A stretch of 64,000 nucleotides of DNA from Cellulophaga sp. BC115SP (GCF_009905545.1 NZ_JAAALB010000005.1:186001-250000); one strand, 5' to 3'. Positions 1-9,416 are shown, counted from the stretch's first letter. The notes: generated by a model not told the origin, from the sequence alone. Numbers and translations: made by a program.

Positions 1-1030
1 GATCAAAAGCACCAAGTGCACCTGTTAAATTATTGACTCTTTGGTAACAAATTCCTAGCACAAAAGAAGCATTCTGTCCTAAAGTGTCTTTAGGCAAGGC
101 TACATTTTTCAGTTGATCGGTTGCAGCAGAGAATTGGTTCGTTTTATAAAGACTATATCCATAACGGTACGCCACAACTGGCATCATCCCTTGTGATTTA
201 TAGTTTTTATAAACACCATAATAAGTTGCTGCTTTTTCGTAATTCCCTTTATTAAAATATACCTCCGCCGTTAGCAAAGCAATATCATCGAGTTTACGTC
301 CTTTTTCACGAAGTACTCTTTCTGTATAATCAAGCATTTCGTTATACTTACCTTGACGATAATAGGCATTAGCAATCCATCCGGGAATTTCAGCTTTATA
401 CTGCGAAGATTTTTCAGCAAGATTAAAATTGCTGATTGCCTCCTCATAATTTTTATTTTGAAACTGAATAGCTCCTGCATAATACGCAGATGGAGGTCCA
501 TAAGCTTGGTTAGGACTTTCACGAAGACGTGTAAATACGGTAAGCGCTTGCGCATACGACTGCGTTTGGTAATAGGCAATACCCAAATGATACTGGGATT
601 CTTCATCAGTTTTGCCAGTTTTACTCAAATAGTCTATGGCCTTACCATATTCTCCATTATCAAAGAAGTAATTTCCAATTTCTCGGAAAAGGTTACTCGC
701 CACAGGATGTTCGGGATATTCACGAACAAATCGGTCGGCAAGGAGTTCGGTATCAGCACGATCTAGGTATAAGCTACACATCACGATGAAATACTTCGCC
801 CAAGCCTGATTAGGGTCATTTTTGTCTAAGAAGTTTCGATGTTCAGAGAGATAGAGTTCAAATTCGGCACGAGCCGCTTCAAAGCTTTTGGATTCATAAT
901 ACTCTTGTCCGTTTCTAAAATGAATATTGGCTTCATTATAGTTGAGCGTACTTTGTGCAAAAATTTCATAACCAGAAATAGTACATGTAGCCGCAACGGA
1001 TAAAAATACAATCGAAGGTAATTTTTTCAT
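1..1030 (-). CDS. TPR-repeat periplasmic protein, 3' end outside window
   Basis: An open frame runs from an ATG at 1030 down to base 1 without a stop, so the C-terminal part is missing. The N-terminus (MKKLPSIVFLSVAA, ending near EIFAQ at about residue 26) is a signal peptide. The rest reads as tandem tetratricopeptide-like helix pairs, for example FRNGQEYYESKSFEAARAEF, GNYFFDNGEYGKAIDYL, GIAYYQTQSYAQALTVF and ANAYYRQGKYNEMLDY. Large exported TPR proteins of this kind are common in Bacteroidetes and are thought to be scaffolds at the cell envelope; the partner is unknown. It is divergent from the M61 peptidase at 1156. Exact function cannot be told from the sequence. Confidence 0.8.
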   Translation of the reverse strand, partial: MKKLPSIVFLSVAATCTISGYEIFAQSTLNYNEANIHFRNGQEYYESKSFEAARAEFELYLSEHRNFLDKNDPNQAWAKYFIVMCSLYLDRADTELLADRFVREYPEHPVASNLFREIGNYFFDNGEYGKAIDYLSKTGKTDEESQYHLGIAYYQTQSYAQALTVFTRLRESPNQAYGPPSAYYAGAIQFQNKNYEEAISNFNLAEKSSQYKAEIPGWIANAYYRQGKYNEMLDYTERVLREKGRKLDDIALLTAEVYFNKGNYEKAATYYGVYKNYKSQGMMPVVAYRYGYSLYKTNQFSAATDQLKNVALPKDTLGQNASFVLGICYQRVNNLTGALGAFD

Positions 1031-1155
1031 TAGATATGTTTTTTATTGGGTATCTATGTTTTGTTGGGATAATAGATTAGCCAAATTTTACTTGTTTCAA
1101 AGGCGAGGCTTTGTTAGTTTCACGTTTTAAAAACGCAAAATTCATACGTTAAATT

Positions 1156-2952
1156 ATGAAAAAAATCTCAATTTTCGCTATCTGTTTACTGTTTAGCGTA
1201 ATTTCATCAGCTCAAACTAATAAGCTCCAATCCAAGATTGCTTATGCGCTTTCTATGGAAAAACCTCAGTCTCACTACTTTGACGTAGTCATGAAATTGA
1301 AGACGCTAGATGCCAAAATGAAACAGCAAGGTTTCGTCGATGTAAAAATGGCTGTCTGGACTCCGGGGTCTTACCTTGTTCGTGAATACGCTAAAAATGT
1401 GGAATCAGTAACTGCCTCCTCGGCAAACACTCCATTGTCTCTTGACAAAATCAACAAAAATACTTGGCGCATAAAAGTGAATGCCTCCACTCAGGAAGTA
1501 ACGCTAAAATACAAAGTTTATGCTTATGAACTGTCCGTTCGTACCTCGTTTTTGGATGATTCTCATGGCTATCTTAATCCAGCAAGTGTATTCATGTATG
1601 TGAATGAATGGAAAGCTTTGCCTTCTACTTTAGAAATTACGCCTTACAAAGACTGGTCAACGATTTCGACAGGCATGAAAGAAATTTCTAAAAATACCTT
1701 CTTGGCAGATAACCTAGACATTTTGATAGACTCTCCTATCGAGATAGGTAATCAAAAAGTTTTAAACTTTGATTTAGCAGGTGTTCCTCACAAAATTGCC
1801 ATGTATGGCGAGGCAAAGTATGATGCCGAAAAAGTAACTAACGACATTAAACGTGTTTGCGAAGCTGCCAAAAGCGTGGTGACTGAACACCCTTGTAAAG
1901 ACTATACTTTTTTGATTCATAACCTTGCTGCTGGAGGTGGTGGTTTAGAACACCTTAATTCTACTACTTGCCAAACTTCACGTGGTGTGTACGAAAATGA
2001 AAAATCATACAAAGGTTTTCTAAGTCTTATTGCTCACGAATATTTCCACCTTTGGAATGTAAAGCGTATCCGTCCAAAAGCTTTAGGACCTTTCGACTAT
2101 GAAAACGAAAACTACACGCACATGTTGTGGTATTCTGAAGGAGGTACAAGTTTTTATGAAAATTATATCCTCCGCCGTGCAGGTATCTTCTCTCCTGAAG
2201 AATATATCAAATCGTATATGGACGATGTGAATACCATCGAAAACCAACCGGGTAATGCTATTCAATCAGCAGCTGAGTCTAGCTGGGATGCGTGGATTAA
2301 ATATTATCGTCCAAACGAAAACTCTCGTAATAGCACGGTATCTTATTATGACAAAGGTGCTGTGTTAGGAGGAATTTTAAACTTAGCCATTTTGTCTTCA
2401 ACGAAAGGCGAAAAGAACCTAGACGATTTAATGCGTTACCTTTATCAGAATTACTACAAAAAACTAGGTCGTGGTTTTACAGATGAAGAATTCATGAAAG
2501 CTACCGATATCGTAGCAGGCAAAGATATGTCATCATTCTTCAAGAATTATATCTTCGGTACTGAGTCTATTCCTTATAATGTATACTTAGCCCCAGTAGG
2601 TTTGAAAATCGTAGATACGAATGCTGATAATACCAATGCTTTCCTTGGTGCTGATTTAAGAGCTGGAAAAATTTCATCTGTAAGAAGAGACTCTCCTGCC
2701 TACAATTATGGTCTGAATGTCAACGATGAAATTTTGAGCATCGATGGCCAGAAAGTAGAAGACTTAACAAAATTATTAGCTTCGAAAAAAATTGGTGATG
2801 TAATTGAGGTAAAAGTAAAAAGAGACGGTTTAGAAAAAACGTACTCGGTAACACTTGCTAAAAACCCAATCAAATCTTATAAGCTCGAGCCAATAGCAGA
2901 TCAAACCGAACAGCAAAAAGCACTTTACAAAAAATGGATGTTTATCCAATAA
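1156..2952 (+). CDS. M61-family metallopeptidase with PDZ domain
   Basis: 598 aa, exported: the signal peptide MKKISIFAICLLFSVISSAQ ends at about residue 20. The zinc site HEYFH is at residues 294-298 and is followed by WNVKRIRPKALGPFDY, the signature of the M61 (glycyl aminopeptidase) family; the third zinc ligand is probably Glu328 in YSEGGTSFYE. A PDZ domain (about 500-575, with SVRRDSPAYNYGLNVNDEIL) closes the protein, as usual for this family. It probably trims peptides in the periplasm. It stands alone, divergent from the TPR protein upstream and convergent with the small gene at 2994, sharing a terminator with it. The ATG at 1156 is the only start that keeps the signal peptide. Confidence 0.93.
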   Translation: MKKISIFAICLLFSVISSAQTNKLQSKIAYALSMEKPQSHYFDVVMKLKTLDAKMKQQGFVDVKMAVWTPGSYLVREYAKNVESVTASSANTPLSLDKINKNTWRIKVNASTQEVTLKYKVYAYELSVRTSFLDDSHGYLNPASVFMYVNEWKALPSTLEITPYKDWSTISTGMKEISKNTFLADNLDILIDSPIEIGNQKVLNFDLAGVPHKIAMYGEAKYDAEKVTNDIKRVCEAAKSVVTEHPCKDYTFLIHNLAAGGGGLEHLNSTTCQTSRGVYENEKSYKGFLSLIAHEYFHLWNVKRIRPKALGPFDYENENYTHMLWYSEGGTSFYENYILRRAGIFSPEEYIKSYMDDVNTIENQPGNAIQSAAESSWDAWIKYYRPNENSRNSTVSYYDKGAVLGGILNLAILSSTKGEKNLDDLMRYLYQNYYKKLGRGFTDEEFMKATDIVAGKDMSSFFKNYIFGTESIPYNVYLAPVGLKIVDTNADNTNAFLGADLRAGKISSVRRDSPAYNYGLNVNDEILSIDGQKVEDLTKLLASKKIGDVIEVKVKRDGLEKTYSVTLAKNPIKSYKLEPIADQTEQQKALYKKWMFIQ

Positions 2953-2961
2953 GTCATTTAT

Positions 2962-2992
2962 AAAAAAAGCCCTGAGTATTCAGGGCTTTTTT
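2962..2992. terminator. Bidirectional terminator between M61 peptidase and the 79-aa gene
   Basis: The stem GCCCTGA (2969-2975) pairs with TCAGGGC (2980-2986) across a 4-base loop, with an A-run before it and a T-run after it, so it can end transcription from both sides. Confidence 0.9.
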
Positions 2993-2993
2993 G

Positions 2994-3233
2994 TTAGTAG
3001 GGATTCAAGGCATTATGCAAATCGCCATACATATCTTCAAAGCGTTTGATCACTTTATCTACAAATTCTTCTGTAATCAATTCTCTTACTTCTGATTCAC
3101 CTGAAACTTCCGTTTCTGAAATTTTGAAAGTTTGTTCTAAATCAGCCGTTTCAAATTTTGCAAAATACTTGTTATTCCATTTGTATAGGGATACCTTACA
3201 TTTGGGATTTGGGATTTCTCCGATAAAGTACAT
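2994..3233 (-). CDS. Small conserved-looking hypothetical protein (79 aa)
   Basis: 79 aa, no signal peptide or membrane segment. It starts MYFIGEIPNPKCKVSLYKWN, continues with a beta-rich half (KYFAKFETADLEQTFKI) and ends in an acidic helical half (EEFVDKVIKRFEDMYGDL). I do not recognise a family. Its start lies 2 bases after the stop of the cyclophilin gene (3236), so the two are almost surely one transcript and may be translationally coupled. It ends at a good bidirectional terminator. The tight placement and normal codon use argue that it is a real gene. Confidence 0.75.
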   Translation of the reverse strand: MYFIGEIPNPKCKVSLYKWNNKYFAKFETADLEQTFKISETEVSGESEVRELITEEFVDKVIKRFEDMYGDLHNALNPY

Positions 3234-3235
3234 AA

Positions 3236-3679
3236 CTAAGCTTCTTCTTCAACGATAGTGATACTGATGATTTTATCTCCCTGACGGATTTGATCAATTA
3301 CGTCCAAACCTTCTACAACTTTACCAAAACATGTATGTCTACGGTCAAGGTGTGCAGTATTGTTACGGCTATGACAAATAAAGAACTGAGAACCACCTGT
3401 GTTTGGACCACGGTGTGCCATCGACAAAACACCACGATCATGGTATTGGTTATTTCCAGTCAACTCACAAGGAATTGTGTAACCAGGACCACCAGCACCA
3501 GTTCCTGTTGGGTCACCTCCTTGGATTACAAAATCTGGAAGAACACGGTGGAAAGTTACGCCATCATAAAATCCTTTTTTCGATAAATCAACAAAGTTCT
3601 TTACGTGAATTGGAGCATCCTCCTCGAAAAACGTTATAACCATTAGACCTTTTTCGGTCAACATTTCAGCTTTTAACAT
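3236..3679 (-). CDS. Cyclophilin-type peptidyl-prolyl cis-trans isomerase
   Basis: 147 aa from the ATG at 3679. It catalyses cis-trans isomerisation of X-Pro bonds. The core motif FHRVLPDFVIQGGD (residues 43-56, catalytic Arg45) and the GGPGYTIPCE and MAHRGPNTGGSQFFI segments are typical single-domain bacterial cyclophilins. There is no signal peptide, so it is cytoplasmic. An upstream in-frame TTG at 3715 would add 12 residues, but a promoter -7 box at 3726-3733 puts the RNA start only about 5 bases before it and the family begins near the ATG, so I chose 3679. It forms an operon with the 79-aa gene downstream. Confidence 0.92.
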   Translation of the reverse strand: MLKAEMLTEKGLMVITFFEEDAPIHVKNFVDLSKKGFYDGVTFHRVLPDFVIQGGDPTGTGAGGPGYTIPCELTGNNQYHDRGVLSMAHRGPNTGGSQFFICHSRNNTAHLDRRHTCFGKVVEGLDVIDQIRQGDKIISITIVEEEA

Positions 3680-3725
3680 ACTATAATCAATTGTTAATGG
3701 ATGAGAAAACAGCAATTGTTTTTTA

Positions 3726-3733
3726 CAAAGTTA
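3726..3733 (-). promoter_or_regulatory. Bacteroidetes -7 box for the cyclophilin operon
   Basis: On the minus strand TAACTTTG matches TAnnTTTG. A GTTTA lies 20 bases upstream as a weak -33 element. The expected RNA start near 3720 gives a 40-base leader to the ATG at 3679. Confidence 0.6.
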
Positions 3734-3824
3734 AGGCATCTCTTCCATTTCTTTAAACATTTTACTCATTTGTTTCTTCTTATACGATTTCTGTACATTC
3801 GACGGTCTTTCAAGCAAAATAGCG

Positions 3825-3832
3825 TAATTTTG
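3825..3832 (+). promoter_or_regulatory. Bacteroidetes -7 box for the TPR lipoprotein
   Basis: TAATTTTG matches TAnnTTTG. The RNA would start near 3838, about 30 bases before the ATG at 3868. Confidence 0.6.
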
Positions 3833-3867
3833 AGTAAATGTATATTAATGAATAAATCTCAAATTCA

Positions 3868-4779
3868 ATGAAAGGAAGAAAGCTATTCCCTATCATCATG
3901 GCAGCAGCTATGTTGAGTCTTGGGTCTTGTGGAACTGATAAAAATGAAGAAGCCATCAAGTTCTTCAAGCGAGGTAATTTCAAACTAAAAGAACAAGAAT
4001 ATAACGAGGCCATTCATTGGTATGGTGAAGCGCTGAACAAGAAACCAGATTTTGCCGATATTTATAATAATAGAGGCTTAGCCTACCAGAAAAGTGATAA
4101 GCCTGAGAAAGCGCTAGAGGATTTTAATAAGGCCATAGAGGTAGATACTAAATTCTGGGAGGCTTACTATAATCGCGCCGAATTGTTATTTAACCTTGGT
4201 AATTATCAGGAAGCCATACAAGACCTTAACAAGATTGGAAAGGTTTATAAAGATTCTAGTTTTTACTATGTTACCCTAGGCAACGTCAAAACTCAAACGC
4301 AAGATTATTCAGGAGCAACCGCAGCTTATGAGCGAGCACTCGTACTTGATCCCAATAATGCTGAGGCCTATACCAATCATGGGTATTTGTACTTTGAACA
4401 AAACAATTATCCTCTAGCAAAAAAGGATTTTGAAAAAGCCTTGAGTATTAACCCTAAACAACACTTTGCGCTAAACAATCTAGCCTTTATTTTGAGCGAA
4501 GAAGGTAAATATAAAGAGGCTTTACCTTTGGTAGAAAAAGCGATATTTCTCAAACCTGCTCAAGCCTACTATCTCAACAATAAAGGATACATCTTACTAC
4601 AATTAGGGAAGTTGGATGAAGCAAAGGAAACTATCGAACACTCCTTAAGAATAGAATCTGAAAATGCATTCGCCATTCGTAACTTAGGTTTATATTTCCA
4701 GAAAAAAGGAGATATACAAAAAGCCAAAGAGTATTTTGATAAGGCTAAAAAACTTAACCCTAATATTTCGATTCAATAA
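3868..4779 (+). CDS. TPR-repeat lipoprotein
   Basis: 303 aa. The N-terminus MKGRKLFPIIMAAAMLSLGSC is a lipoprotein signal with lipobox LGSC and modified Cys21, so the mature protein should sit in the cell envelope. From about residue 30 to 300 it is built of roughly eight consecutive TPR units (for example YNEAIHWYGEALNKKPDFAD, PEKALEDFNKAIEVDTKF, YKEALPLVEKAIFLKPAQAY). TPR arrays bind partner proteins; the partner here is not evident. It is a single-gene unit with its own promoter box at 3825 and terminator at 4782. Confidence 0.88.
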   Translation: MKGRKLFPIIMAAAMLSLGSCGTDKNEEAIKFFKRGNFKLKEQEYNEAIHWYGEALNKKPDFADIYNNRGLAYQKSDKPEKALEDFNKAIEVDTKFWEAYYNRAELLFNLGNYQEAIQDLNKIGKVYKDSSFYYVTLGNVKTQTQDYSGATAAYERALVLDPNNAEAYTNHGYLYFEQNNYPLAKKDFEKALSINPKQHFALNNLAFILSEEGKYKEALPLVEKAIFLKPAQAYYLNNKGYILLQLGKLDEAKETIEHSLRIESENAFAIRNLGLYFQKKGDIQKAKEYFDKAKKLNPNISIQ

Positions 4780-4781
4780 TC

Positions 4782-4821
4782 AAAAAATCCCTAGACACAA
4801 AAATGTTGCTAGGGATTTTTT
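4782..4821 (+). terminator. Terminator of the TPR lipoprotein
   Basis: AAAAAATCCCTAG (4782-4794) pairs with CTAGGGATTTTTT (4809-4821) around a 14-base loop; it starts just after the stop codon. Confidence 0.9.
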
Positions 4822-5082
4822 GATTTAATAAAATTTAGGAGAAGGCTTCAGCAATAGACCATTTTCTTACTTTACTTACTAATTTGTTTTCTCGAGTCTA
4901 TTTTATAGGCATTTTTAAGTAATATTAGAATAGTACAAAAATAAAAAGTGTTATTTCGGCATTTTCTTTACCAAGCATTAAAATAATACAAATTTTATCT
5001 TTCATGAAAGTTTGATACCCTTTAATATTCGGCATTATATTACTCAAAAAACAGCCTTTTTGCCATTTTTATGCCTAAATAA
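4822..5082. other. Gene-free AT-rich gap
   Basis: About 260 bases between the lipoprotein terminator and the menD terminator. I see no reading frame, tRNA or known RNA motif. Two short similar strings (TTTCGGCATTTTC near 4957 and ATTCGGCATTAT near 5028) may be chance. Confidence 0.5.
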
Positions 5083-5150
5083 AAGCCCTGAGAATCGCTT
5101 ATTTGAGCTTGTTCTAGGTATAATTACAGCTCGTTTGATTCTCAGGGCTT
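5083..5150 (-). terminator. Probable menD terminator
   Basis: AAGCCCTGAGAATC (5083-5096) pairs perfectly with GATTCTCAGGGCTT (5137-5150). The 40-base loop can form an inner GAGCT/AGCTC stem. Read on the minus strand it lies 24 bases past the menD stop and is followed by T-rich sequence. Confidence 0.7.
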
Positions 5151-5174
5151 ATGTATTTTAGGCTTCAGAAGATT

Positions 5175-6881
5175 TTAAACTAAAAAATTAGTTTTAAATT
5201 TCTTAAAGAAAGCTGTATTCTCTACTGAGTTGGTGTGGATTTCAAAAAGTCGAGCACGAGTAGACTTTTGTGGAATTGTAGTCAGGATATTTTCCAACTG
5301 CTCAAAATTCGTAGCTGATATATATTCCATATTGGATTCTTCGGCAGTTAGCTTTGCCGTCATTTTTTGAGCAGTTTCAAAAAATGGTTCAAGCTCTGGT
5401 TGCTGACTTGGTCCGTCAATCATCCGAAAAATTCCTCCCCCACTATTGTTCTCTAAAATGATCGTGAGATTCGATGGTAAGAAATTATTCCAAAGTGCAT
5501 TACGGTCATAGAAAAAAGCTACATCTCCCACCAAAAGATATACTTGAGCTTCCGTCGCCAAAGCCGCGCCCACAGCAGTACTTACACAGCCATCGATTCC
5601 ACTCGTTCCTCGATTGGCAAAAATCTCTACCTCATTGATATTGGATAGGTGAAGATAGTTGGCATATCTTACAGCCATCGAATTTGCCAAATGCAACTGT
5701 GAGCCAGCAGGAATATTTTCTATCACTTTATAATAGGTCGTGAATTCATTCCAAGTGTCGGTACTACTCAAAGCCTGATGAATATATCTTGAAGATTTTC
5801 TTTCGAGGTTAAACCATTGTTCTTGGTATTCGAAAGACTTTTCCTCATCACCCATTTTGTAAGCTCTTAAATCTAAGCTCTCCAATAATTCTTTAAAGAA
5901 GTCTTCAGGGGCTATCGAAACAATATCTGTAAGGCTTTGATAAGTATCAATCAAATGCGTTGTGCTTTGCACATGCCAGTGAGCTTCAGGTTTGTGTTTT
6001 CTGATATACTGCTTCAATGATTTTGAAATCACCGATTTACCAAAAGTTATCAAAACTTCTGGAGCATAGCTATCGTCTAACTGACCTAGATACAAATCAT
6101 GATTTGCTATGAACTCGCCTTTTGTATTTGCAATCAAATCTCCAACCACTACAAATCCAAACTCTTCTTGTAATCCTTTTAACGCTTGATTAACTTCAGA
6201 GTTAGTCGCATCCTGTCCAGCAATGACCATAACTTTTGAATAATCTTCTATTTGAGTGAGTAATTCCTCCCAAGTCTCTTGGCTCAAACTAGCTTTTGAG
6301 GAATGCTGGCGAATATTTCTTGGACGTTCGAATACAACCTGTTCTTCAGCTGAAGGATAAAATGGCTCACGCAAAGGAATATTGATATGAACCGGTCCCT
6401 TGGGAAAAGTATTGGCTGTGTTGATAGCCTCATTCATCACACGTTCGATATGCCAGCGAGCATCAGGGTGCGAATAATCTGCCCCTACCTGATACGAAGC
6501 TTTTACATGTTTTCCATAAATATTTTCCTGATAAATCGTCTGTCCATCATGCTGATGTATCCATTCGATTGGTCGGTCCGCTGTAAGAACAATTAAAGGT
6601 ATCTCTTGAAAAAAGGCTTCAGCCACGGCAGGTGCATAATTATAGGCCGCCGACCCAGAGGTACAACAAATGGCAACAGGCTTATTTTTCACTTGTGCCA
6701 TTCCCATAGCGATAAAGGCAGCCGAACGTTCATCTGATACCGACAAAGCATTTATCTGCGGATGTCTTGCCAACGCAATCGTCAAGGGTGCATTGCGGGA
6801 ACCTGGGGAAATTACCGCATCAGTCACATTTTTGGTAACCAGTATTTCCGCTATATTAATAATGGGTTGTAATATTGCCAT
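5175..6881 (-). CDS. menD: MenD, SEPHCHC synthase of menaquinone synthesis
   Basis: 568 aa. MenD uses thiamine diphosphate to join 2-oxoglutarate to isochorismate, the first committed step of the classical menaquinone pathway. Seen in the sequence: SPGSRNAP at 25-32, the cofactor-activating Glu51 in VSDERSAAF, CTSGSAAYNY, NRGTSGIDG and the metal-binding VGDVAFFYDRNALWN. Length and domain order fit the family. No other men gene is in the window. The preceding genes on the same strand (nitrilase-like at 7572 and an unknown at 6926) are close enough (44 and 67 bases) to be in one transcript, but no pathway link is known. Confidence 0.95.
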   Translation of the reverse strand: MAILQPIINIAEILVTKNVTDAVISPGSRNAPLTIALARHPQINALSVSDERSAAFIAMGMAQVKNKPVAICCTSGSAAYNYAPAVAEAFFQEIPLIVLTADRPIEWIHQHDGQTIYQENIYGKHVKASYQVGADYSHPDARWHIERVMNEAINTANTFPKGPVHINIPLREPFYPSAEEQVVFERPRNIRQHSSKASLSQETWEELLTQIEDYSKVMVIAGQDATNSEVNQALKGLQEEFGFVVVGDLIANTKGEFIANHDLYLGQLDDSYAPEVLITFGKSVISKSLKQYIRKHKPEAHWHVQSTTHLIDTYQSLTDIVSIAPEDFFKELLESLDLRAYKMGDEEKSFEYQEQWFNLERKSSRYIHQALSSTDTWNEFTTYYKVIENIPAGSQLHLANSMAVRYANYLHLSNINEVEIFANRGTSGIDGCVSTAVGAALATEAQVYLLVGDVAFFYDRNALWNNFLPSNLTIILENNSGGGIFRMIDGPSQQPELEPFFETAQKMTAKLTAEESNMEYISATNFEQLENILTTIPQKSTRARLFEIHTNSVENTAFFKKFKTNFLV

Positions 6882-6925
6882 AAATGGTTTTGGTTCTCTT
6901 GTTTTGTTTTTTCTATTTTGATGCG

Positions 6926-7504
6926 TTACATATTAGAATTATTAGTCCATGTAAGCTTTCCATCAAAATCTATTTTATATTTTGTTTGCTCGAAATCTGT
7001 AAGTAAAACCCCATCAGGTAAAATAGATATTGCTTTTTCTTGGGTAAGAGATACAAAAATATCTTTTCCACTAAATTTCCATTTTATTTTCCCTTCTGTA
7101 TCTATTCTTGTTATTTCTATTTCTCCATGAATGAGAAAATCATCCTCACACTTAAAAATTTGGAAGCACGTTATGTCATCTAACTTCATATTCCATACTA
7201 ATTCTAAACTCGGTAGAGACAGACAAAATACAGAGTCTCCGCAGCAAATCAATATATTTTCCGATGCAATTATATACGAATATTGAGTGATTGCTGATAC
7301 ACCACCTATCCCTATAATAATACAACTATCAACAAGCTCTTTATGTTGATAAATTTTAATTCCGATTTTACTTGATGATACTTGACTTCCATCACTGCTA
7401 CTATATTGTTTTGTATAAGAAAACATATTATCGACTGAATCAACCCTATAAATTGACTCATTAAGAAGTTCAATCGTTAAATCAGAAGTTTCAAATCTTA
7501 TCAT
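6926..7504 (-). CDS. Unrecognised beta-rich protein, propeller-like repeats
   Basis: 192 aa, no signal peptide or membrane helix. The middle and end contain repeated strand motifs with an aromatic ending, such as CLSLPSLELVWNMKLDD, TRIDTEGKIKWKFSGKDIF and YKIDFDGKLTW, which resemble blades of PQQ/WD-type beta-propellers, though it is too short for a full propeller. I do not recognise a family; small proteins of this look also occur as orphan immunity-like genes, which is only a suggestion. Its bases are more AT-rich than menD next door, hinting at later arrival. It lies between a nitrilase-like gene and menD on the same strand. Confidence 0.6.
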   Translation of the reverse strand: MIRFETSDLTIELLNESIYRVDSVDNMFSYTKQYSSSDGSQVSSSKIGIKIYQHKELVDSCIIIGIGGVSAITQYSYIIASENILICCGDSVFCLSLPSLELVWNMKLDDITCFQIFKCEDDFLIHGEIEITRIDTEGKIKWKFSGKDIFVSLTQEKAISILPDGVLLTDFEQTKYKIDFDGKLTWTNNSNM

Positions 7505-7571
7505 TTTATATCTTCTTAACTTTTATACTCAAAGCATGCATCTTGGTTGTTATGAGGAGAAAAAGACAGGA

Positions 7572-8300
7572 CTATATCATTTGTACTAATACCTCTGATG
7601 TTTTTGTATCAAAAATCAATATTCCTTCATCAGTACTATTTAATTGTCCTATTACATTACCCTGTTTCGACAATACACAACTTTGTCCAGCACTTTCAAA
7701 ATTATCGCAAAACCCTGTACAATTTGAAACTAATATTGGCATTGAATATTTCTTTGCTATTACAGTGTAATATTCTATTGCTTTACGTATGCCTTCTTGA
7801 GATTTTGCAACACTTGCCATATAAATTTCAGCACCAAGGGCAACTGCTGACTCTATATGTGATGGTTGTAAACTTTCATAACAAATGGCTGGTGCTATTT
7901 TTACATGATCAATTGTTATGATAATTTGTTTTTCTCCTTTTACAAAATAGGCTAATTCATCTGAATGTAACTGTTGCTTTGAATACGCTTTTCTGGGTTG
8001 GCTAGGTTGAAAAATAAACATACTGATTTTAATCCCAGCAATAGTCTTCTCAGGCATTCCAATACCAATCGTAATATTACTGTGATCACTAATTTCTTGA
8101 AAGACATCAAATTGGTTATCCCCTAAATCAGATGCTAATGCTTTAGCGAGCTCAGGCTCATAACTTGAGATAGAAAGTTCAGAAAAAAATATGGCGTCAG
8201 CTTTATGAGAAATAGCTAGATGAGTAAATTGTTGGTGCTTTACAATATTTGAATATGTATCACCCTTAATTGGTCGTAATTGTGCTACAGCTATTTTCAT
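7572..8300 (-). CDS. Carbon-nitrogen hydrolase (nitrilase superfamily)
   Basis: 242 aa. The nitrilase-superfamily catalytic triad can be placed: Glu41 (FFSELSISSYEP), Lys108 (YSKQQLHSDE) and Cys140 (APAICYESLQP). Members cleave or form C-N bonds in amides and nitriles; the substrate cannot be told. The N-terminus MKIAVAQLRPIKGD is the usual first strand, so the ATG at 8300 is right. It is a little shorter than many family members but has all three catalytic segments. Possibly cotranscribed with the 192-aa unknown gene and menD. Confidence 0.85.
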   Translation of the reverse strand: MKIAVAQLRPIKGDTYSNIVKHQQFTHLAISHKADAIFFSELSISSYEPELAKALASDLGDNQFDVFQEISDHSNITIGIGMPEKTIAGIKISMFIFQPSQPRKAYSKQQLHSDELAYFVKGEKQIIITIDHVKIAPAICYESLQPSHIESAVALGAEIYMASVAKSQEGIRKAIEYYTVIAKKYSMPILVSNCTGFCDNFESAGQSCVLSKQGNVIGQLNSTDEGILIFDTKTSEVLVQMI

Positions 8301-8384
8301 AATTATATCAATGATTTTCTCTTGTTAACACTCTTACATTACTATCCAGCTATGTACTTTTTCTTGTATTTCCCACAAACAAAA

Positions 8385-8406
8385 AGAGCCTCATAAATGA
8401 GGCTCT
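8385..8406 (-). terminator. rpoD terminator
   Basis: AGAGCCTCA (8385-8393) and TGAGGCTCT (8398-8406) form a 9-bp stem; on the minus strand it is followed by TTTTTGTTTG. Confidence 0.9.
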
Positions 8407-8426
8407 GAAAAGGCATTGTAAGCATA

Positions 8427-9290
8427 TTAGCCCAAATAAGTTTTGAGCGCTTTGCTTCTCGATGTATGTCTTAATCTACGAATTGCTTTCTCTTTGATTT
8501 GACGTACACGTTCGCGAGTCAAGTTGAACTTCTCACCGATTTCTTCTAAAGTCATCGCGTGCTCACCATTCAAACCGAAGTAAAGCGTTACTACGTCAGC
8601 CTCACGCTGAGTCAATGTTGATAATGCACGTTGTACTTCACGACGAAGTGAGTCGTTAATCAAGCCGCTATCTGGTTTGTCTTCGCCATCATTTTCCAAA
8701 ACATCCAACAAAGAGTTTTCTTCTCCTTGAACGAATGGTGCGTCCATAGACACATGGCGACCAGAGATTTTCAAAGTGTCTACCACTTCTCCAGTTGTGA
8801 TTTCGAGTACTTCAGCTAGTTCTTCTGGTGTTGGCTCACGTTCAAACTTTTGCTCCAACTCAGAGAACGTCTTTGAAATTTTGTTCAAAGAGCCCACACG
8901 GTTGAGTGGCAAACGCACGATACGTGATTGCTCTGCCAAAGCTTGAAGAATTGACTGACGAATCCACCATACCGCATACGAAATAAACTTAAATCCACGA
9001 GTCTCATCAAATCTTTGAGCTGCTTTAATCAAACCAAGGTTACCTTCATTGATAAGGTCACCTAAGCTTAAGCCTTGGTTTTGATATTGCTTAGCAACAG
9101 ACACCACAAAACGAAGGTTCGCTTTGGTCAATCTTTCTAATGAAAGTTGATCTCCTTCACGAATCTTCTGAGCTAAAATAACCTCCTCCTCTGGCGTTAG
9201 CAAATCTACCTTGCCAATTTCTTGCAAATACTTATCGAGTGATTGTGATTCTCGGTTGGTAATCTGCTTACTAATTTTTAGCTGTCTCAT
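8427..9290 (-). CDS. rpoD: Primary sigma factor RpoD (short Bacteroidetes form)
   Basis: 287 aa. This directs RNA polymerase to housekeeping promoters. It starts [20 protein letters not shown] with no region 1.1, as in other Bacteroidetes primary sigmas. Region 1.2/2 includes [36 protein letters not shown] and [15 protein letters not shown]; region 3 follows; region 4 has [17 protein letters not shown] and the helix-turn-helix [20 protein letters not shown]. Its unusual -7 recognition matches the TAnnTTTG boxes seen across this window. An AGAGG string about 13 bases before the ATG could act as ribosome binding site. It lies downstream of pnp but with its own 230-base upstream region. Confidence 0.97.
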   Translation of the reverse strand: MRQLKISKQITNRESQSLDKYLQEIGKVDLLTPEEEVILAQKIREGDQLSLERLTKANLRFVVSVAKQYQNQGLSLGDLINEGNLGLIKAAQRFDETRGFKFISYAVWWIRQSILQALAEQSRIVRLPLNRVGSLNKISKTFSELEQKFEREPTPEELAEVLEITTGEVVDTLKISGRHVSMDAPFVQGEENSLLDVLENDGEDKPDSGLINDSLRREVQRALSTLTQREADVVTLYFGLNGEHAMTLEEIGEKFNLTRERVRQIKEKAIRRLRHTSRSKALKTYLG

Positions 9291-9416
9291 ATTAGTTACT
9301 ACCTCTTAAAGTTCTTAGTAGGTTAACAATTAGGAATAAAGAGTTTTTTGAGGGGAAAATACTGTAATAGGTAGTCACAATATTTCTTACTCAAATAGCA
9401 CTTCCTGAAAACTATA

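Noticed and set aside
353-766. 137-aa frame at the start of the window
   Set aside because: It lies opposite the TPR gene, whose repeats run continuously in the other strand.
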